Source of the DNA: Proteromonas lacertae
Taxonomy: Eukaryota; Sar; Bigyra; Opalinata; Proteromonadidae
Assembly (NCBI GenBank): GCA_002245135.1
Contig: NGBS01000025.1
Coordinates: 1-64,000 of the forward strand
Direction: 5' to 3'
DNA: 64,000 nt
Below the pieces are notes generated by a model. The model ran no database searches. It was not told where the DNA came from and saw only the letters and a program-made list of their open reading frames with translations. Position 1 is the stretch's first letter; each line of letters begins with the position of its first letter. Positions 23,121 through 35,000 of the stretch are shown one piece after another. The position numbers and the translations under genes are program-made.

Positions 23121-25544
23121 ATGGAAAATGATAATGAGTTTAATCAAATAGGTAGTCCGATTCTAGGTTCTAGAAAACAGTCTTTTTCATCTTCTGTCTT
23201 AAGTGATGTTATGAAAGGACCATCTTTTCCTAATACAAGCGAGTTAATTAATCATGTAGCCACTTGTTCCAACTATTTATGTCCTTATGAGCAATGTCAA
23301 GAGCTTAAATTGCAATGTTTTCATTACTCGCTGTGCGATAGAAGAGACTGTAAAATCTGTAGTCAGCTTTCTGAGATATTAATGGAGCATAAGCGTTCAT
23401 GCAATCCAAGCCAGTGTTTCTTCATATTGTGTAGAAATACATTATTACCCAAAATGAATGATATGGCACCTCCCAGAAATAATCCTAATGGTGGTGGTAG
23501 TTCAAAATCTCGTCATAATAACCATTCATCCTCATCTCACCATAATTCCCATTCCAAGCAAAATCAACATCATCAACAACAACAACAAGCCATGCTTCAA
23601 GCTCAACATTCACCATTATCAATGATGAACAATAACAACATCCAACCCTCAATATCACCACAAATCAATATCAATGTAAAAACTGAAAATAAGAAATATT
23701 CATCTATCAATAATAATAATAATAATAATAATAATTCATCACCATCTTCATTAATTATGATCCAACCATCCACTACCAGTCCTTCAAATAATAATATCAC
23801 TACTCCATCCTCTTTAATGCTAAATTCATTAACTATCAGTACTCCAGCCAATAGCAATAACAATAATTCAAATATACCTATATCAATACAACCAAATAAT
23901 AATAATAATAATAATAATAATTCAAATATACCTATATCATCTCCCACTCAAACAATAATCGTTAAACAACAACAACAACAACCTCCTCCTCCATCATCAT
24001 CTTCATCTTCATCTCAACAACCTATTATAATCAATAATAATAATAATAATAATATCAAAACAATCGGTAATGGAGGAGGTATATTATGGTCAACAATGTT
24101 AGTTCAACCTGATCCTACTAATAAGGGAAAGTTATGTAAACATACACCACGTAAGATGTTGAAAGGTCAAACACAACAACCACCGATCTATGTACAATGG
24201 GTTCATTGTTGTCTATGTAATAAACTAAGAAAATTACCAGGACATATGGAGATAGCAAGATTAAAGGAGTTTAAATGCAATATGAACATATGGGATCCTC
24301 CTTATGCTGATTGTATAGTACCAGAAGAAGAAGATAAAGAAAATACAACGATTGATTTACAAGGTAATTATTTAGAATATGAACAGGAGAAAGAAGCATT
24401 TATGGAGAAACTAAAGCAATTTCATCGTGAGAGTGGTAGTGGAGTTGTATTAAGAACACCTACTTTAGGTAGAAAAGAAGTTGATTTATATAGACTATTT
24501 AGAGAAGTGAGTAGTTATGGTGGTGCATGTTCAGTAGTCTCTAAAGAAGGTACTTGGGCAAGGATATATCGAGGAATGGATAATTTTTCACCAACTGAAA
24601 CAAGTGCTTCATTTAGATTGAAGAAGATGTATAATAAGTATTTATTATCATTTGAGAAATTTGTATTTAATTTTGATGATACTTTACCATCATCTTCTAC
24701 TACTACTACAACTACAACTACAACTCCTACTACTACAAGTAATCCAGCAGGTAATATGATAGATAATAATAATAATAATACATCAAAACAATGGGGAAAT
24801 AATGGTAATACAAAATATACATACTTCCCAGCAGCTTCTGATAATAATAATAATAAGACTATAATAATGAGCAATATAAAAAACAATTCCAATATATGGA
24901 TATGTAGTGATTGTGGTACTAGAAATACGACTAATCAGTTTTGCAGTAATTGTCAAACTACAAGAAAGAAGCGTAAAACATCGAATGAAAGTAAATATAA
25001 TAATGAAATGAAACCTCCACCATCACATTTATATCAAACACCAAACACCACCACCACAACAACAACATCATCATCTACATTTACAGCGACAGTATCATTA
25101 TCTCAACAACAACAACAATCATCATCTACCTTTATGAATCCATTATTACAACCACCATCAATACCTGAACCACAAATGACTCAATCATCATCTTCATCTT
25201 CCTTAACTTCATTACCATCATCATCAACAACTACTGCAACTGATAATAATCCCAATAATAATGGTAATAATAATCAATTACCAAGAAAAGAATCAATTGG
25301 TATTTTATTCACAAGAAAAGAATCATATTACACATTACCTGCTGATGGTTCTACTCCATTATTAAATACAAATAATACACCTCCATCACAGTCTATTTCT
25401 CCTACTTCTTCATTTATTAATAGTAATACTTTTACTGCTATAAGAAGAGATTCTTTTAATTTACCTGAATTGACTCTTGGTCCATCTGCTGCTACTGATA
25501 TGGATATGTATTTGAGAAATACAGATTTACATAATGAACATTAA
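23121..25544 (+). CDS. TAZ - CW - ARID - RanBP2-type zinc finger chromatin protein
   Basis: From the ATG at 23121 the protein has 807 residues; a short extra N-terminal exon is possible. Domains in order: a TAZ zinc finger (about 42-110; HVATCSNYLCPYEQC, CFHYSLCDRRDCKICSQL, H..SC....C), long Asn/Gln/Ser/Pro runs, a CW zinc finger (about 355-400; QWVHCCLCNKLRKLPGH ... WDPPYADC), an ARID DNA-binding domain (about 422-516; VDLYRLFREVSSYGGACSVV, GTWARIYRGM), another low-complexity run, and a RanBP2-type finger (about 590-615; WICSDCGTRNTTNQFCSNC). TAZ domains bind transactivation peptides, CW domains read methylated H3K4, and ARID binds AT-rich DNA. The combination points to a transcription or chromatin regulator. 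I know of no protein with this set of domains. Confidence 0.85.
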   Translation: MENDNEFNQIGSPILGSRKQSFSSSVLSDVMKGPSFPNTSELINHVATCSNYLCPYEQCQELKLQCFHYSLCDRRDCKICSQLSEILMEHKRSCNPSQCFFILCRNTLLPKMNDMAPPRNNPNGGGSSKSRHNNHSSSSHHNSHSKQNQHHQQQQQAMLQAQHSPLSMMNNNNIQPSISPQININVKTENKKYSSINNNNNNNNNSSPSSLIMIQPSTTSPSNNNITTPSSLMLNSLTISTPANSNNNNSNIPISIQPNNNNNNNNNSNIPISSPTQTIIVKQQQQQPPPPSSSSSSSQQPIIINNNNNNNIKTIGNGGGILWSTMLVQPDPTNKGKLCKHTPRKMLKGQTQQPPIYVQWVHCCLCNKLRKLPGHMEIARLKEFKCNMNIWDPPYADCIVPEEEDKENTTIDLQGNYLEYEQEKEAFMEKLKQFHRESGSGVVLRTPTLGRKEVDLYRLFREVSSYGGACSVVSKEGTWARIYRGMDNFSPTETSASFRLKKMYNKYLLSFEKFVFNFDDTLPSSSTTTTTTTTTPTTTSNPAGNMIDNNNNNTSKQWGNNGNTKYTYFPAASDNNNNKTIIMSNIKNNSNIWICSDCGTRNTTNQFCSNCQTTRKKRKTSNESKYNNEMKPPPSHLYQTPNTTTTTTTSSSTFTATVSLSQQQQQSSSTFMNPLLQPPSIPEPQMTQSSSSSSLTSLPSSSTTTATDNNPNNNGNNNQLPRKESIGILFTRKESYYTLPADGSTPLLNTNNTPPSQSISPTSSFINSNTFTAIRRDSFNLPELTLGPSAATDMDMYLRNTDLHNEH

Positions 25545-25835
25545 ATAGTAATTAAAATAGATTCTTTAAATTATATTATATATATTTGTTTTGTTTTGTT
25601 TTATATAATTATTAATTGTTTTGTTGTGTGTTTTGAGGTGAAAATAAAATGAAAGAGTAAATAATAATTGTTAAAAGAAATGAAAATAATAGTTGATATG
25701 TCAAAAGAAAAATTTTTCTATTGGATTAATTAAATAGAAAATATGATGTAGAAATATTACATTTTTTATTATATAACATTTATCTCACCATAATATAACA
25801 TTTCAATAATAAGGAATTTTAATAAAACATATTAG

Positions 25836-26486
25836 TTATATCTGATCATACTTCAATACAGGTTTCATTATCTTTTCATTCATATTCTTTCTTTTATTAA
25901 TACTTCGAAAGTGAATTGTCATTCCAATTATCAATCCAACTACTGCAACAGATGCTACAACAGCATATATAATTAAAATCACATTATCATTACTCTTTAT
26001 TCTTTCATTTCTTGATTCATCACCATCTGCTAAGACACTAATTCGAATCTGTTGATTATTTGTAATATTTCCACTGATAGAAGTAATAGTGTATATCCTA
26101 TTACTTCTTTCTTTTGGAGAACCAGAGATCTTACCATTAATTACGTTAATTGACATTCCATATGGTAATTCTGGAGTTACTGTAATAGTATCAATATTGT
26201 CATGGATAATTGGAATTATTTCTCCCATTCTACCATTAATTAACACATTCTCATTATAGTCATAAAGTAATGGAATTCTATCACAATCATGAACTTCCAT
26301 CCATAATGCTATTCCATTCTTTTCAATACATGTTCTATATTTATACATATGATCACCACAGTATATTACTGTTGTATGATTGACATGCGTTGCAGGGTAT
26401 TCAGCTTCAGCATTACAGAATAATTGTTGAACATTATCAGCAGTTGATAATGTTAAAAAGATGAAGAATAAGAAAATATATTTCAT
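25836..26486 (-). CDS. small type I membrane protein with He_PIG-like Ig fold (copy A)
   Basis: The protein has 216 residues: an N-terminal signal peptide (MKYIFLFFIFLTLSTA), an ectodomain with a few Cys, a He_PIG-like segment (LPYGMSINVINGKISGSP), one membrane span near residues 170-192 (VILIIYAVVASVAVVGLIIG), and a short basic tail. He_PIG is an Ig-like module common in bacterial and protist surface proteins. The ATG at 26486 directly precedes the signal peptide. The protein is identical to copy B in the other arm of the inverted repeat. Its promoter would lie in the shared spacer. Confidence 0.75.
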   Translation of the reverse strand: MKYIFLFFIFLTLSTADNVQQLFCNAEAEYPATHVNHTTVIYCGDHMYKYRTCIEKNGIALWMEVHDCDRIPLLYDYNENVLINGRMGEIIPIIHDNIDTITVTPELPYGMSINVINGKISGSPKERSNRIYTITSISGNITNNQQIRISVLADGDESRNERIKSNDNVILIIYAVVASVAVVGLIIGMTIHFRSINKRKNMNEKIMKPVLKYDQI

Positions 26487-26717
26487 TTGTATTTTGTGGG
26501 ACAATGTTTGTGAATAAAATATCTATTTGGTGCTTTTGTGTTGTAAAAATGTCTCTCACATATGTTTAACTTTATATTATATTAATTAACACATCTATCT
26601 ATCACATATAAAACTGAATTACAGAAAGGACAGATATTTTCATTGAATGTAGTTTTTCATAATTTTAACACTGATTATTTACACTGTTACTATTATAAGG
26701 ATATTAAACTGTTATAT

Positions 26718-27029
26718 GACAAAACTACCTATTTATAATTACACAGGTTTACAAAAAAATAATGTTAACTATATACAAGCATACAAAAAATATCAATATT
26801 ATATATATATAGAATGAAATTGCTTACTACAGCATGAAATATATAACTTTAAAATATATTTAAGCTTGATTTCTATTCAAGCTTTTCATTTGAAATTCAA
26901 ATAAAAGGAGTAAGGATGAAGTTTACTCTTATTACAACCATGAAAAAGTAAGTTTTATAGAGAATGGATTTATCAATAGCTTAAATGAACTAGGATATTA
27001 AAAGCTAAAAATATATGTGTGGTTTTGTT
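26718..27029. promoter_or_regulatory. spacer of the inverted repeat, putative divergent promoter region
   Basis: The only unique sequence between the two copies is AT-rich, with no ORF of note. Any copy-specific regulation would have to come from here, since about 540 bp upstream of each ATG is shared. No defined motif is claimed. Confidence 0.3.
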
Positions 27030-27260
27030 ATATAACAGTTTAATATCCTTATAATAGTAACAGTGTAAATAATCAGTGTTAAAATTATGAAAAACTACAT
27101 TCAATGAAAATATCTGTCCTTTCTGTAATTCAGTTTTATATGTGATAGATAGATGTGTTAATTAATATAATATAAAGTTAAACATATGTGAGAGACATTT
27201 TTACAACACAAAAGCACCAAATAGATATTTTATTCACAAACATTGTCCCACAAAATACAA

Positions 27261-27911
27261 ATGAAATATATTTTCTTATTCTTCATCTTTTTAACATTAT
27301 CAACTGCTGATAATGTTCAACAATTATTCTGTAATGCTGAAGCTGAATACCCTGCAACGCATGTCAATCATACAACAGTAATATACTGTGGTGATCATAT
27401 GTATAAATATAGAACATGTATTGAAAAGAATGGAATAGCATTATGGATGGAAGTTCATGATTGTGATAGAATTCCATTACTTTATGACTATAATGAGAAT
27501 GTGTTAATTAATGGTAGAATGGGAGAAATAATTCCAATTATCCATGACAATATTGATACTATTACAGTAACTCCAGAATTACCATATGGAATGTCAATTA
27601 ACGTAATTAATGGTAAGATCTCTGGTTCTCCAAAAGAAAGAAGTAATAGGATATACACTATTACTTCTATCAGTGGAAATATTACAAATAATCAACAGAT
27701 TCGAATTAGTGTCTTAGCAGATGGTGATGAATCAAGAAATGAAAGAATAAAGAGTAATGATAATGTGATTTTAATTATATATGCTGTTGTAGCATCTGTT
27801 GCAGTAGTTGGATTGATAATTGGAATGACAATTCACTTTCGAAGTATTAATAAAAGAAAGAATATGAATGAAAAGATAATGAAACCTGTATTGAAGTATG
27901 ATCAGATATAA
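27261..27911 (+). CDS. small type I membrane protein with He_PIG-like Ig fold (copy B)
   Basis: This is the mirror copy of 25836-26486, with the same 216 residues. It has a signal peptide, a Cys-containing ectodomain with the PYGMSINVINGKISGSP turn typical of He_PIG, one transmembrane helix and a short Lys/Arg-rich tail ending KYDQI. Complete identity of both coding sequences and flanks means a very recent duplication, continuing gene conversion, or an assembly foldback. Confidence 0.75.
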   Translation: MKYIFLFFIFLTLSTADNVQQLFCNAEAEYPATHVNHTTVIYCGDHMYKYRTCIEKNGIALWMEVHDCDRIPLLYDYNENVLINGRMGEIIPIIHDNIDTITVTPELPYGMSINVINGKISGSPKERSNRIYTITSISGNITNNQQIRISVLADGDESRNERIKSNDNVILIIYAVVASVAVVGLIIGMTIHFRSINKRKNMNEKIMKPVLKYDQI

Positions 27912-28209
27912 CTAATATGTTTTATTAAAATTCCTTATTATTGAAATGTTATATTATGGTGAGATAAATGTTATATAATAAAAAATGTAATATTTCTACA
28001 TCATATTTTCTATTTAATTAATCCAATAGAAAAATTTTTCTTTTGACATATCAACTTTAATAGATGTTGTAGCGAAATGGTTAATAAAATCAACTGAACA
28101 ATCTAGAATTCCATTTTTCGCATGTGGTTTATATTTTGTGTTTATTTTAATAAACAAAAATATATTCGTTTCATTTAAAACGAACATATTTTTTCAATAT
28201 ATTTTTAAA

Positions 28210-28966
28210 ATGCAATATCCTGCTTGTCCAGGTGATTTTGCAAGTGGATATTCACCATTTTCTGTGCCTTCACCACTTTTTCAACCAATTGTACCTGTTA
28301 CAGATTCAAATTCAGGTATTTTAATGATTGTGTATATTTTTTATAGGCTTTATACTTAATGGTAATTTTCCTTATAAAGAAGGTGATAGAATTTATTTTA
28401 TTCAACAAAGAAACGGTGTTTCAGCTGTTACACCCACCACTTATATTCCTTTAAAAGTGGTTTCTAAGCATCAAATACTATCCACAGGTGGTGTTAGCGA
28501 AAGTAGACATGATGAAGAAGTAGAAAATAAACACTCAGAATCATCGTCTGTAGAAGATTTAAAAATTTCTACTCCAACTCCAGATGTGCTTCCAGAATTA
28601 GGAGATAAATCTTCTGAGCCAATCAGATTAAAATTACCAAAATGTAGTCGTTGTCATACAGAATTTGTGAATATAAAGAATGGAAGAAGAATGAAAACAT
28701 GTAAAGAATGTTTAAAAAGATCAAAATACAGTCAAAGAAGAAGTTTAAAACTAAAAGAATTTTTCACCAATAGCGTAATATGTAGTACATGTAACAGAAA
28801 TGTAGCTATGATGAAAGATGGAAAACAACTTCATACATGTGAAGCTTGTATTATGAAAAAGAAAGTAAAATATGAAAAACAAAAATTAAAACAACCTCCA
28901 AAACAACGTAGTGATAGTGACTTTGAATATGATTACGTTAATAGCATAGGAGTTCATAAAGTATGA
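28210..28966 (+). CDS. protein with two C-terminal zinc-knuckle-like motifs
   Basis: Exons 28210-28315 and 28347-28966 (31-nt intron GTATTT...TTATAG) give 241 residues. The N-terminal half is Pro/Ser-rich, then acidic. The C-terminal third has two similar cysteine motifs: CSRCHTEF...GRRMKTCKEC and CSTCNRN...GKQLHTCEAC, each followed by Lys/Arg-rich sequence. The C-x2-C...C-x2-C spacing fits small zinc-binding knuckles and suggests a nucleic-acid-binding or nuclear protein. I cannot name the family. Its 5' end starts about 150 bp outside the inverted repeat. Confidence 0.7.
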
Positions 28967-29313
28967 TGATGATGTTGATAATGATGATTTTGTTTGTTGT
29001 AGTTTAATTAGTCTTTTTTTAATTTTATTATACATATATATATCATAATTATTTACTTTTTTTAAAATATTGTTGTTGTTTATACATTAGAAGCAATACA
29101 ATTATTAAATTCATATAATTTATAATAATTGTGTATATCATTACTGTATAAGGTATAGCATACATACTATACACACATTTATATTATTAAATATAATACA
29201 TATTTGTTATTGTTTGATATTTATTTAATTTTGTAATCAAGTATTAGTAATCAAACTGAGCTATATATTACAGAAAACTATTTATAATAGAATTATTTTA
29301 AAGGATTTATACA
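28967..29313. other. AT-rich intergenic region
   Basis: No gene, RNA or repeat was recognised. T-rich stretches after the stop at 28966 may serve as the 3' end signal. Confidence 0.5.
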
Positions 29314-31988
29314 ATGAATAAGTTCCATTTTGGATCTAATTCTGCAACATCAAACACCGATGCTGTATAAGTATGTATCTTATTACATAGAAGAATAATA
29401 TAATTAATGTGCAAGAATTAAATCCAGAAAACGCTAAAATGAACAAATCGATAGATAACCCTCTATTTGTTGATCTAAGTCAAAAAAGTGATGATTCTGA
29501 TGGTTCTTCAACCACAGAGTTGGTTACACCAATACAGCAAAGTCCTTTAGATTCTAATTCTGGTGACTCATCAGCAACAGAGCTTGTAACACCACCAACA
29601 CAATCTTTATCACCTGAATTATCAGATAAACAAGTAATATCTGCAACTCAATTAGATACCAATTCCTCACCATTAAGAAGATTAAATGCACAACAAATGA
29701 AATTAAACCAACAAAACACATTTTCATTCCTGAATGAGAAAGAATCACCTTCCTCCTCAGTATTTGAGTCAATTTCAACTGATGATTCTGAGTTATCCGA
29801 TGCTGTTGTAGTTCCAGAAAATGCTCAAAGAATAAACAAACTAAAAAAGAAAGAAAGAAAGAGTGATATTAAACCAACATCACTTAAATTAATATATAGA
29901 ACTCCCAATTCAAAATCACCTTCATTTATTCAAAAGAAAGAAGAAGAAGAAAAAAGAAAGAAAAAATTGCATTCATTATATCATACATCTACAACGACTA
30001 CTACAAATTCAGATTCTTCTAGTTCTCTAATGGAAACCATATCAGTAGATACAACACCATTAAAAACAATCATTTCACCTCCTCCAAATCCTAAAAGATA
30101 TCCATTTATACCTATTGAAGAAGAAGAAGAAGAACAGGAAGAAAAAAGAGGAAAAAGGAAAACAAGTGAAGAAAAAGCAGAAGAAGAAGATAATAAATAT
30201 CAAATAACTGTTATATTACAACCTCTTGTTTCTGATAGTGGGAATGAAAATGATTCAAATAATAGTCATTCTTATAGTATTGAATCATCAGCAAATTTAC
30301 CATCGAAGTTTTCTTTTCCACCTTCTTTAGAGAATTTAATTACTAATTTGTTTTATACTGAATATTATAAAGATTTTCACGAAAAAGAGATGTTTAGAGA
30401 AATACAGAATCTATCAATTAAAACATTTGATAAGATTAATTTAACTATTTCAAATAATAGAAACAATAAAAGAAAGTATGAAGAATGTGGATATTGTACT
30501 GATGATGAAAATAGTGAGAAAACAACAGTTAAAAGATTTAGACCAAATAATTATCAAAATGAATTATTAGAATCACCATTATCAAATACTATAAACAATG
30601 TAATTCAACCAAGCAAAGAGTTTGTTGATATATTACATTGTAATGATGAAATTGAATTAAAAGAGTTTGACAGTAACTTGACATTTTATCAAACAAATAG
30701 TAAAATAGCTAATATCAATAAGTCTCACATTGCTACTACTATTTCACTAAGAAAGATGAGAAGTGAAAGTAAATTATTTGATGGAATATATTTCATGTTT
30801 ACAGGATTTAAGAAACAGTATAGTTATTATATTATTATTATATATATATACTATATAGTGATTTATATAATTCATTAATTAGTAAAATTGAGAATAATAA
30901 TGGAAGAGTAATAAAATCATTAAGTGATTTAAAAGAAGATGATAATTGTGTTGTCATTGTTATAGCTTCAGGTATTAAACAATGTAGAACTGCAAAATTT
31001 ATGTATAAATATAAATAATTATATATTTCTATAGTTATTCACTTGCATGTGGTTTACCTCCATTACATTATTTATGGATTGAAGATTCAATCAAAGAAAT
31101 GAAATTACAAAATTATGATAATTATTCATTAGCTGTTCAATATGAAGAAACTAAAACAATATTTTGGAATATTAATTTTAACTTTAAGGATTTAACAGAT
31201 CTTTATTTTTTGTTATTTAATGATTACACATTCACTTTATTAGGAAATGAAAAAGATATTAATAATTGGAAAATGATTATAATGGTATATATTCATTATA
31301 TATATATTATTGAGTAGAAATTAGGTGGAAAAATATATCCACTAAATAAATCACCTAGAACAAATCATCATTTTATTTTATGTAATAATATTAGCAATGG
31401 TGAAAATTATAATCATTATAAATATCCTGTAGTATTATATGATTGGATAATTGATTGTATTGTTAATCAGAATGTTGTTGATTATTATGACTATTTGTAT
31501 AAAGAAATACACATATTTAAAGGGATTAAGTATATTACTACTATTGATAATGATAATGGTAATGAAAATAGCGATATTTTTATTAATATAAATAGTAGTG
31601 ATAGTGATTTTGAAGGGATTGATAATACAAGAAAAGAAAAAAAGAAAGAAAATATAATATCAATATATTATAACAATTACAGATATAAAATAGGTGATTC
31701 AATTCAAATTAGGTTTAATAATGATAAAGTTTATTGGGTGTATATTAGTGAAATTAAGATAGTGAATGATCATATGAAGATAAATGGCTTAATTTATGAT
31801 AGAATATGTGAATCACCTGCAACATTGAAACTAACCACTAAATATATAACATTTACTGAAGAAAATGTATATTTTATATCTTATTTATATATTTTTAGAT
31901 TACTGAGATGATTTATGTGTTGAATAAAGGAGATTATGAAATGAAGAATTATACAAAGTGCGATGATGTTTTCCTTTTATCTGTTTAA
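29314..31988 (+). CDS. 53BP1-like DNA-damage mediator: tandem BRCT plus BAH-like C-terminus
   Basis: Six exons (29314-29364, 29391-30817, 30859-31002, 31035-31284, 31318-31866, 31899-31988) give 836 residues. The first 470 are Ser/Thr-rich, acidic and disordered. The BRCT pair starts at KLFDGIYFMFTGFKK (about 478) and continues with NGRVIKS, VIVIASGIKQCRTAKF and LACGLPPLHYLWIEDSIKE. A stretch KLQNYDNYSLA follows that closely recalls the inter-BRCT linker of 53BP1, then LGGKIYPL and VVLYDWIIDCIVNQ. After the BRCTs, a segment with YKIGDSIQIRF...MIYVLNKGDYE...DDVFLLSV looks like a BAH domain. BRCT pairs of this type bind phosphopeptides at DNA breaks, so a checkpoint or repair role is expected. 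The BAH call is weaker. Confidence 0.75.
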
Positions 31989-32093
31989 TTAATTTATGAT
32001 ATTTTTGTGTGATTTAAATCATTCTATTATCATTTTCTTTTTTCAAAATATATCAAGCCTAGCTTGGTTCTATTTTTGTCGTTTTTTGATATT

Positions 32094-35000
32094 ATGATTG
32101 TTTCACTGCCTTTTCCAGAGCACGGGTATTTCCATTTGTTTTATTTCATAGTTTTCTTGGGAAAAAGAGTGAAGTTTTAGAATATGATACAGAATTGACT
32201 GTTGGTAATGATGTAGTATTAGGTTTTAGAGAAGTTTTATGTTTAAATAGCGATTTTTTCAAAAAGAAGTTGGATCAACCTGTTGATGGTTTTTTTCGTT
32301 ATTCATTTAAATGTTTAGATCCAGTTTATTTCAGATTATACATCAATTATCTTCATTTTGACGAAGTATATTTTGAATAATATATTAATAAATAATAGTT
32401 GGTTATAACTCCAGCAAATATGACAAAACTGTATTGCATTGGCTGCAGTTGTAATGATGTAGATTTACAAGAGAATTGTTTAAAGTATAATCATTTATTT
32501 ATTAATATATATAGATTCTTACAAAATCTAACAGATGGTACAGCTTCGCTCAACAATGATCCACGAACAGCAATGGATATACAAATTCCAATTCATTTCA
32601 AAGATTTTGAACAAATAGTAATGAAGAAAACTATTCCATATTTAGGATTATACACAATTTCAATAGATAGACATTTAAATACAACTGCATTTCGTGTTGA
32701 TAAATCTACAATTTATACATATACATTTCCAATGATGTATTTAAACGAATATTTTCACGATTTAATAAATGCTCATAAAACTCAATTAGGTGCGATACAG
32801 ATGAAAGGTGAAATGGAATTATTCAAATTAATCATCATATATTTGAGTTATGGAAACGTATAATTTAGTTATTATAAATTTATTTTCAATAGATTGAATT
32901 AACCAATGAGAATGTAGTAAGAATCGCATTATTAGCAGAAGAATATGAAATTGCTACATTAGACATACACTGTAGAGAATATATAGTTAAAAATATCGAT
33001 TTACAAATGTGTTGGGAGATATACCCTTATTTAGATAGAGATTGTTTTGCTTCAATTATTATACAAGTTAAGAATGCGATTGTTAAGAACAGTAGTGCAT
33101 TATTCTCTGAAGAATATGTTACACAAGCTCCCTATGAATTATTAGAGTTTCTAATACAACAAGAGAATCTTACAGTTCCAAGAGAAGAGAGTATTTGTGA
33201 TGGTATAATTAAATATTATTTCTATAAGAAAAGAGATATTTCAAAAGATGAATCTGAGAGTATAATTATATTTTTTATATTCTTTTTAATAGAATTATAT
33301 CTGTTATCTGAGCAAATTCGTCGATTATTATATCACGTTCAATATCACAATTTAGCAATGGCTTATGTAGTAGAAAATCTCAAACCTTTACATATATTCA
33401 AGAATGATATATTTCAGTATATTTATGAAGAATGTGTGGATATAAAACACGGTGAAGTTGGATTTGTAAGGCATAGTAGGAATTATACTGGATATGTAAT
33501 TACATGGTGCAGAGAATTGGATAACTTTTTAGATGAGAAAGTATTATCAAGGCAAATACATTTTGATTTAGATAGTATATATATATATATATATAATATA
33601 ATAATAATTATTATTTTATTCAATAGAACCAACAATTGAATTATTATATAAGAATGATGCTGTTGCTCACTTATGTAAATTACTTGAAACATCAGTAGAC
33701 TTACCATTACAAGTAGTTATTGAATTAGTTCAAAATTTCTCAAAATTTCCAGAGTATAGAAATGATATATACAAAACATGTTATAAAGTGATTGTAAGAT
33801 TATATAAATATCATAGAAGTGCAACATTTGATGAATTATTAAAGACAATATTGCATTTAACATCCAAGTATGAAATCATGGAAGAAGCTTATAATGATAT
33901 TGGTCCAGAAATATTAGTTGATATTTACAACAATGGTAATGATCAACATAGATTGAATTTATTGAAATTTTTAAATTCAAACAATATATTAACATGTATA
34001 TATATATATTCAATTTTAATTATATTTTTATTGAAATAGATCAATTATTAACTGATTTAGGTGCTTATGGTGGTACAAATATATTAATTCACTTATTTAC
34101 CTCCAGTAATGAAGAGAGAAAGCATCAAATAATTACGGTTATTGCGAATATTCCAATAGATTATTATTCTTATCATGATATGTTAGAAACAGGGGGTGTA
34201 AGTATGTTATCTTTACTTTGGTACGAATTAAAAGATATTAATAAAAGAAATATTATATTTAAGATATTGCTGAATAGTAGGATGGGAAGTATAAATAATA
34301 TTTTTTTATTTGAATAGTTAATGATCTTGAAGCAATTGCAAATATTGGTGCAATTCCATTATTAGCTCAGTTTTATGTTTCTGGAAAAATCGATTTGAAT
34401 TTAAGAAAGAAAATAATGGAAACAATAATCAAATCAAATCCAAATGTTGTTCAATTAAGAGAAATAGGCCAATTATGTGGAATGGATATATTATTAGAAT
34501 TATTACAAAGCCGATTTACAGAGATAATAAATAATACATATTCTGTATTAAAAGAGCTGAATTGGTCACCAACTGGAGTTGCTTCAATAGATGAAATTAT
34601 AAAAGGATTAGATGTGATGAAGAGTGAAACAATTGATTTAACTAATAATGGTATTACATTTACTATGATTAAAGTGATTATGAAATATTTATTGTATTAT
34701 CCAAAAATTAATACTTTGATTTTATCTGATAATATTTTATTAAATGATGGATTGGAAGTTATTACAGTTGCTTTGAATAAATCATTAGGAAAACAGTTAA
34801 TTTCGTTGTATTTAAGACATAATTATATTAGTGAGTATGGAATGTATTTATTATGTTATTCATTACAATCTGGTGAATGTCCAATGTTGAAAGAACTTGA
34901 TATTTCAAGTATATATATTTATACATTAATACATCTGTATTTTTTGTATTTTCTATCTTTCTCTTTTTTAATGTAATTATATATTTATATATATTCATTT

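Larger units (their letters stand above)
25691..28056. repeat. near-perfect 1.03-kb inverted repeat with 312-bp spacer
   Basis: Position x pairs with 53747-x without any gap. The arms 25691-26717 and 27030-28056 look identical wherever I compared them, including both complete genes and their flanks. Similarity fades over the next 10-15 bases into the 26718-27029 spacer. The outer ends stop abruptly next to the 3' region of the ARID gene and the 5' region of the zinc-knuckle gene. Confidence 0.9.

Noticed and set aside
23700-24060. CRISPR-like array of regular short repeats
   Set aside because: The repeats are trinucleotide runs coding for Asn, Gln and Ser homopolymers inside an ORF.
23603-24892. 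Leu/Ile/Val-rich minus-strand ORFs opposite the ARID gene
   Set aside because: They are antisense readings of Asn, Gln, Ser and Thr codon runs; repeats of this kind give open, hydrophobic shadows.
26718-27029. Telomere or hairpin chromosome end at the palindrome centre
   Set aside because: The spacer has no telomere-like repeat and unique sequence continues on both outer sides.
28066-28140. tRNA-like sequence beside the palindrome edge (TAGCGAAATGG resembles an A box)
   Set aside because: No B box (GGTTCGAA type), no matching acceptor stem and no convincing anticodon arm.
29554-29778. Minus-strand ORF under the 53BP1-like gene
   Set aside because: It lies opposite a spliced, domain-containing gene and has no recognisable motif.
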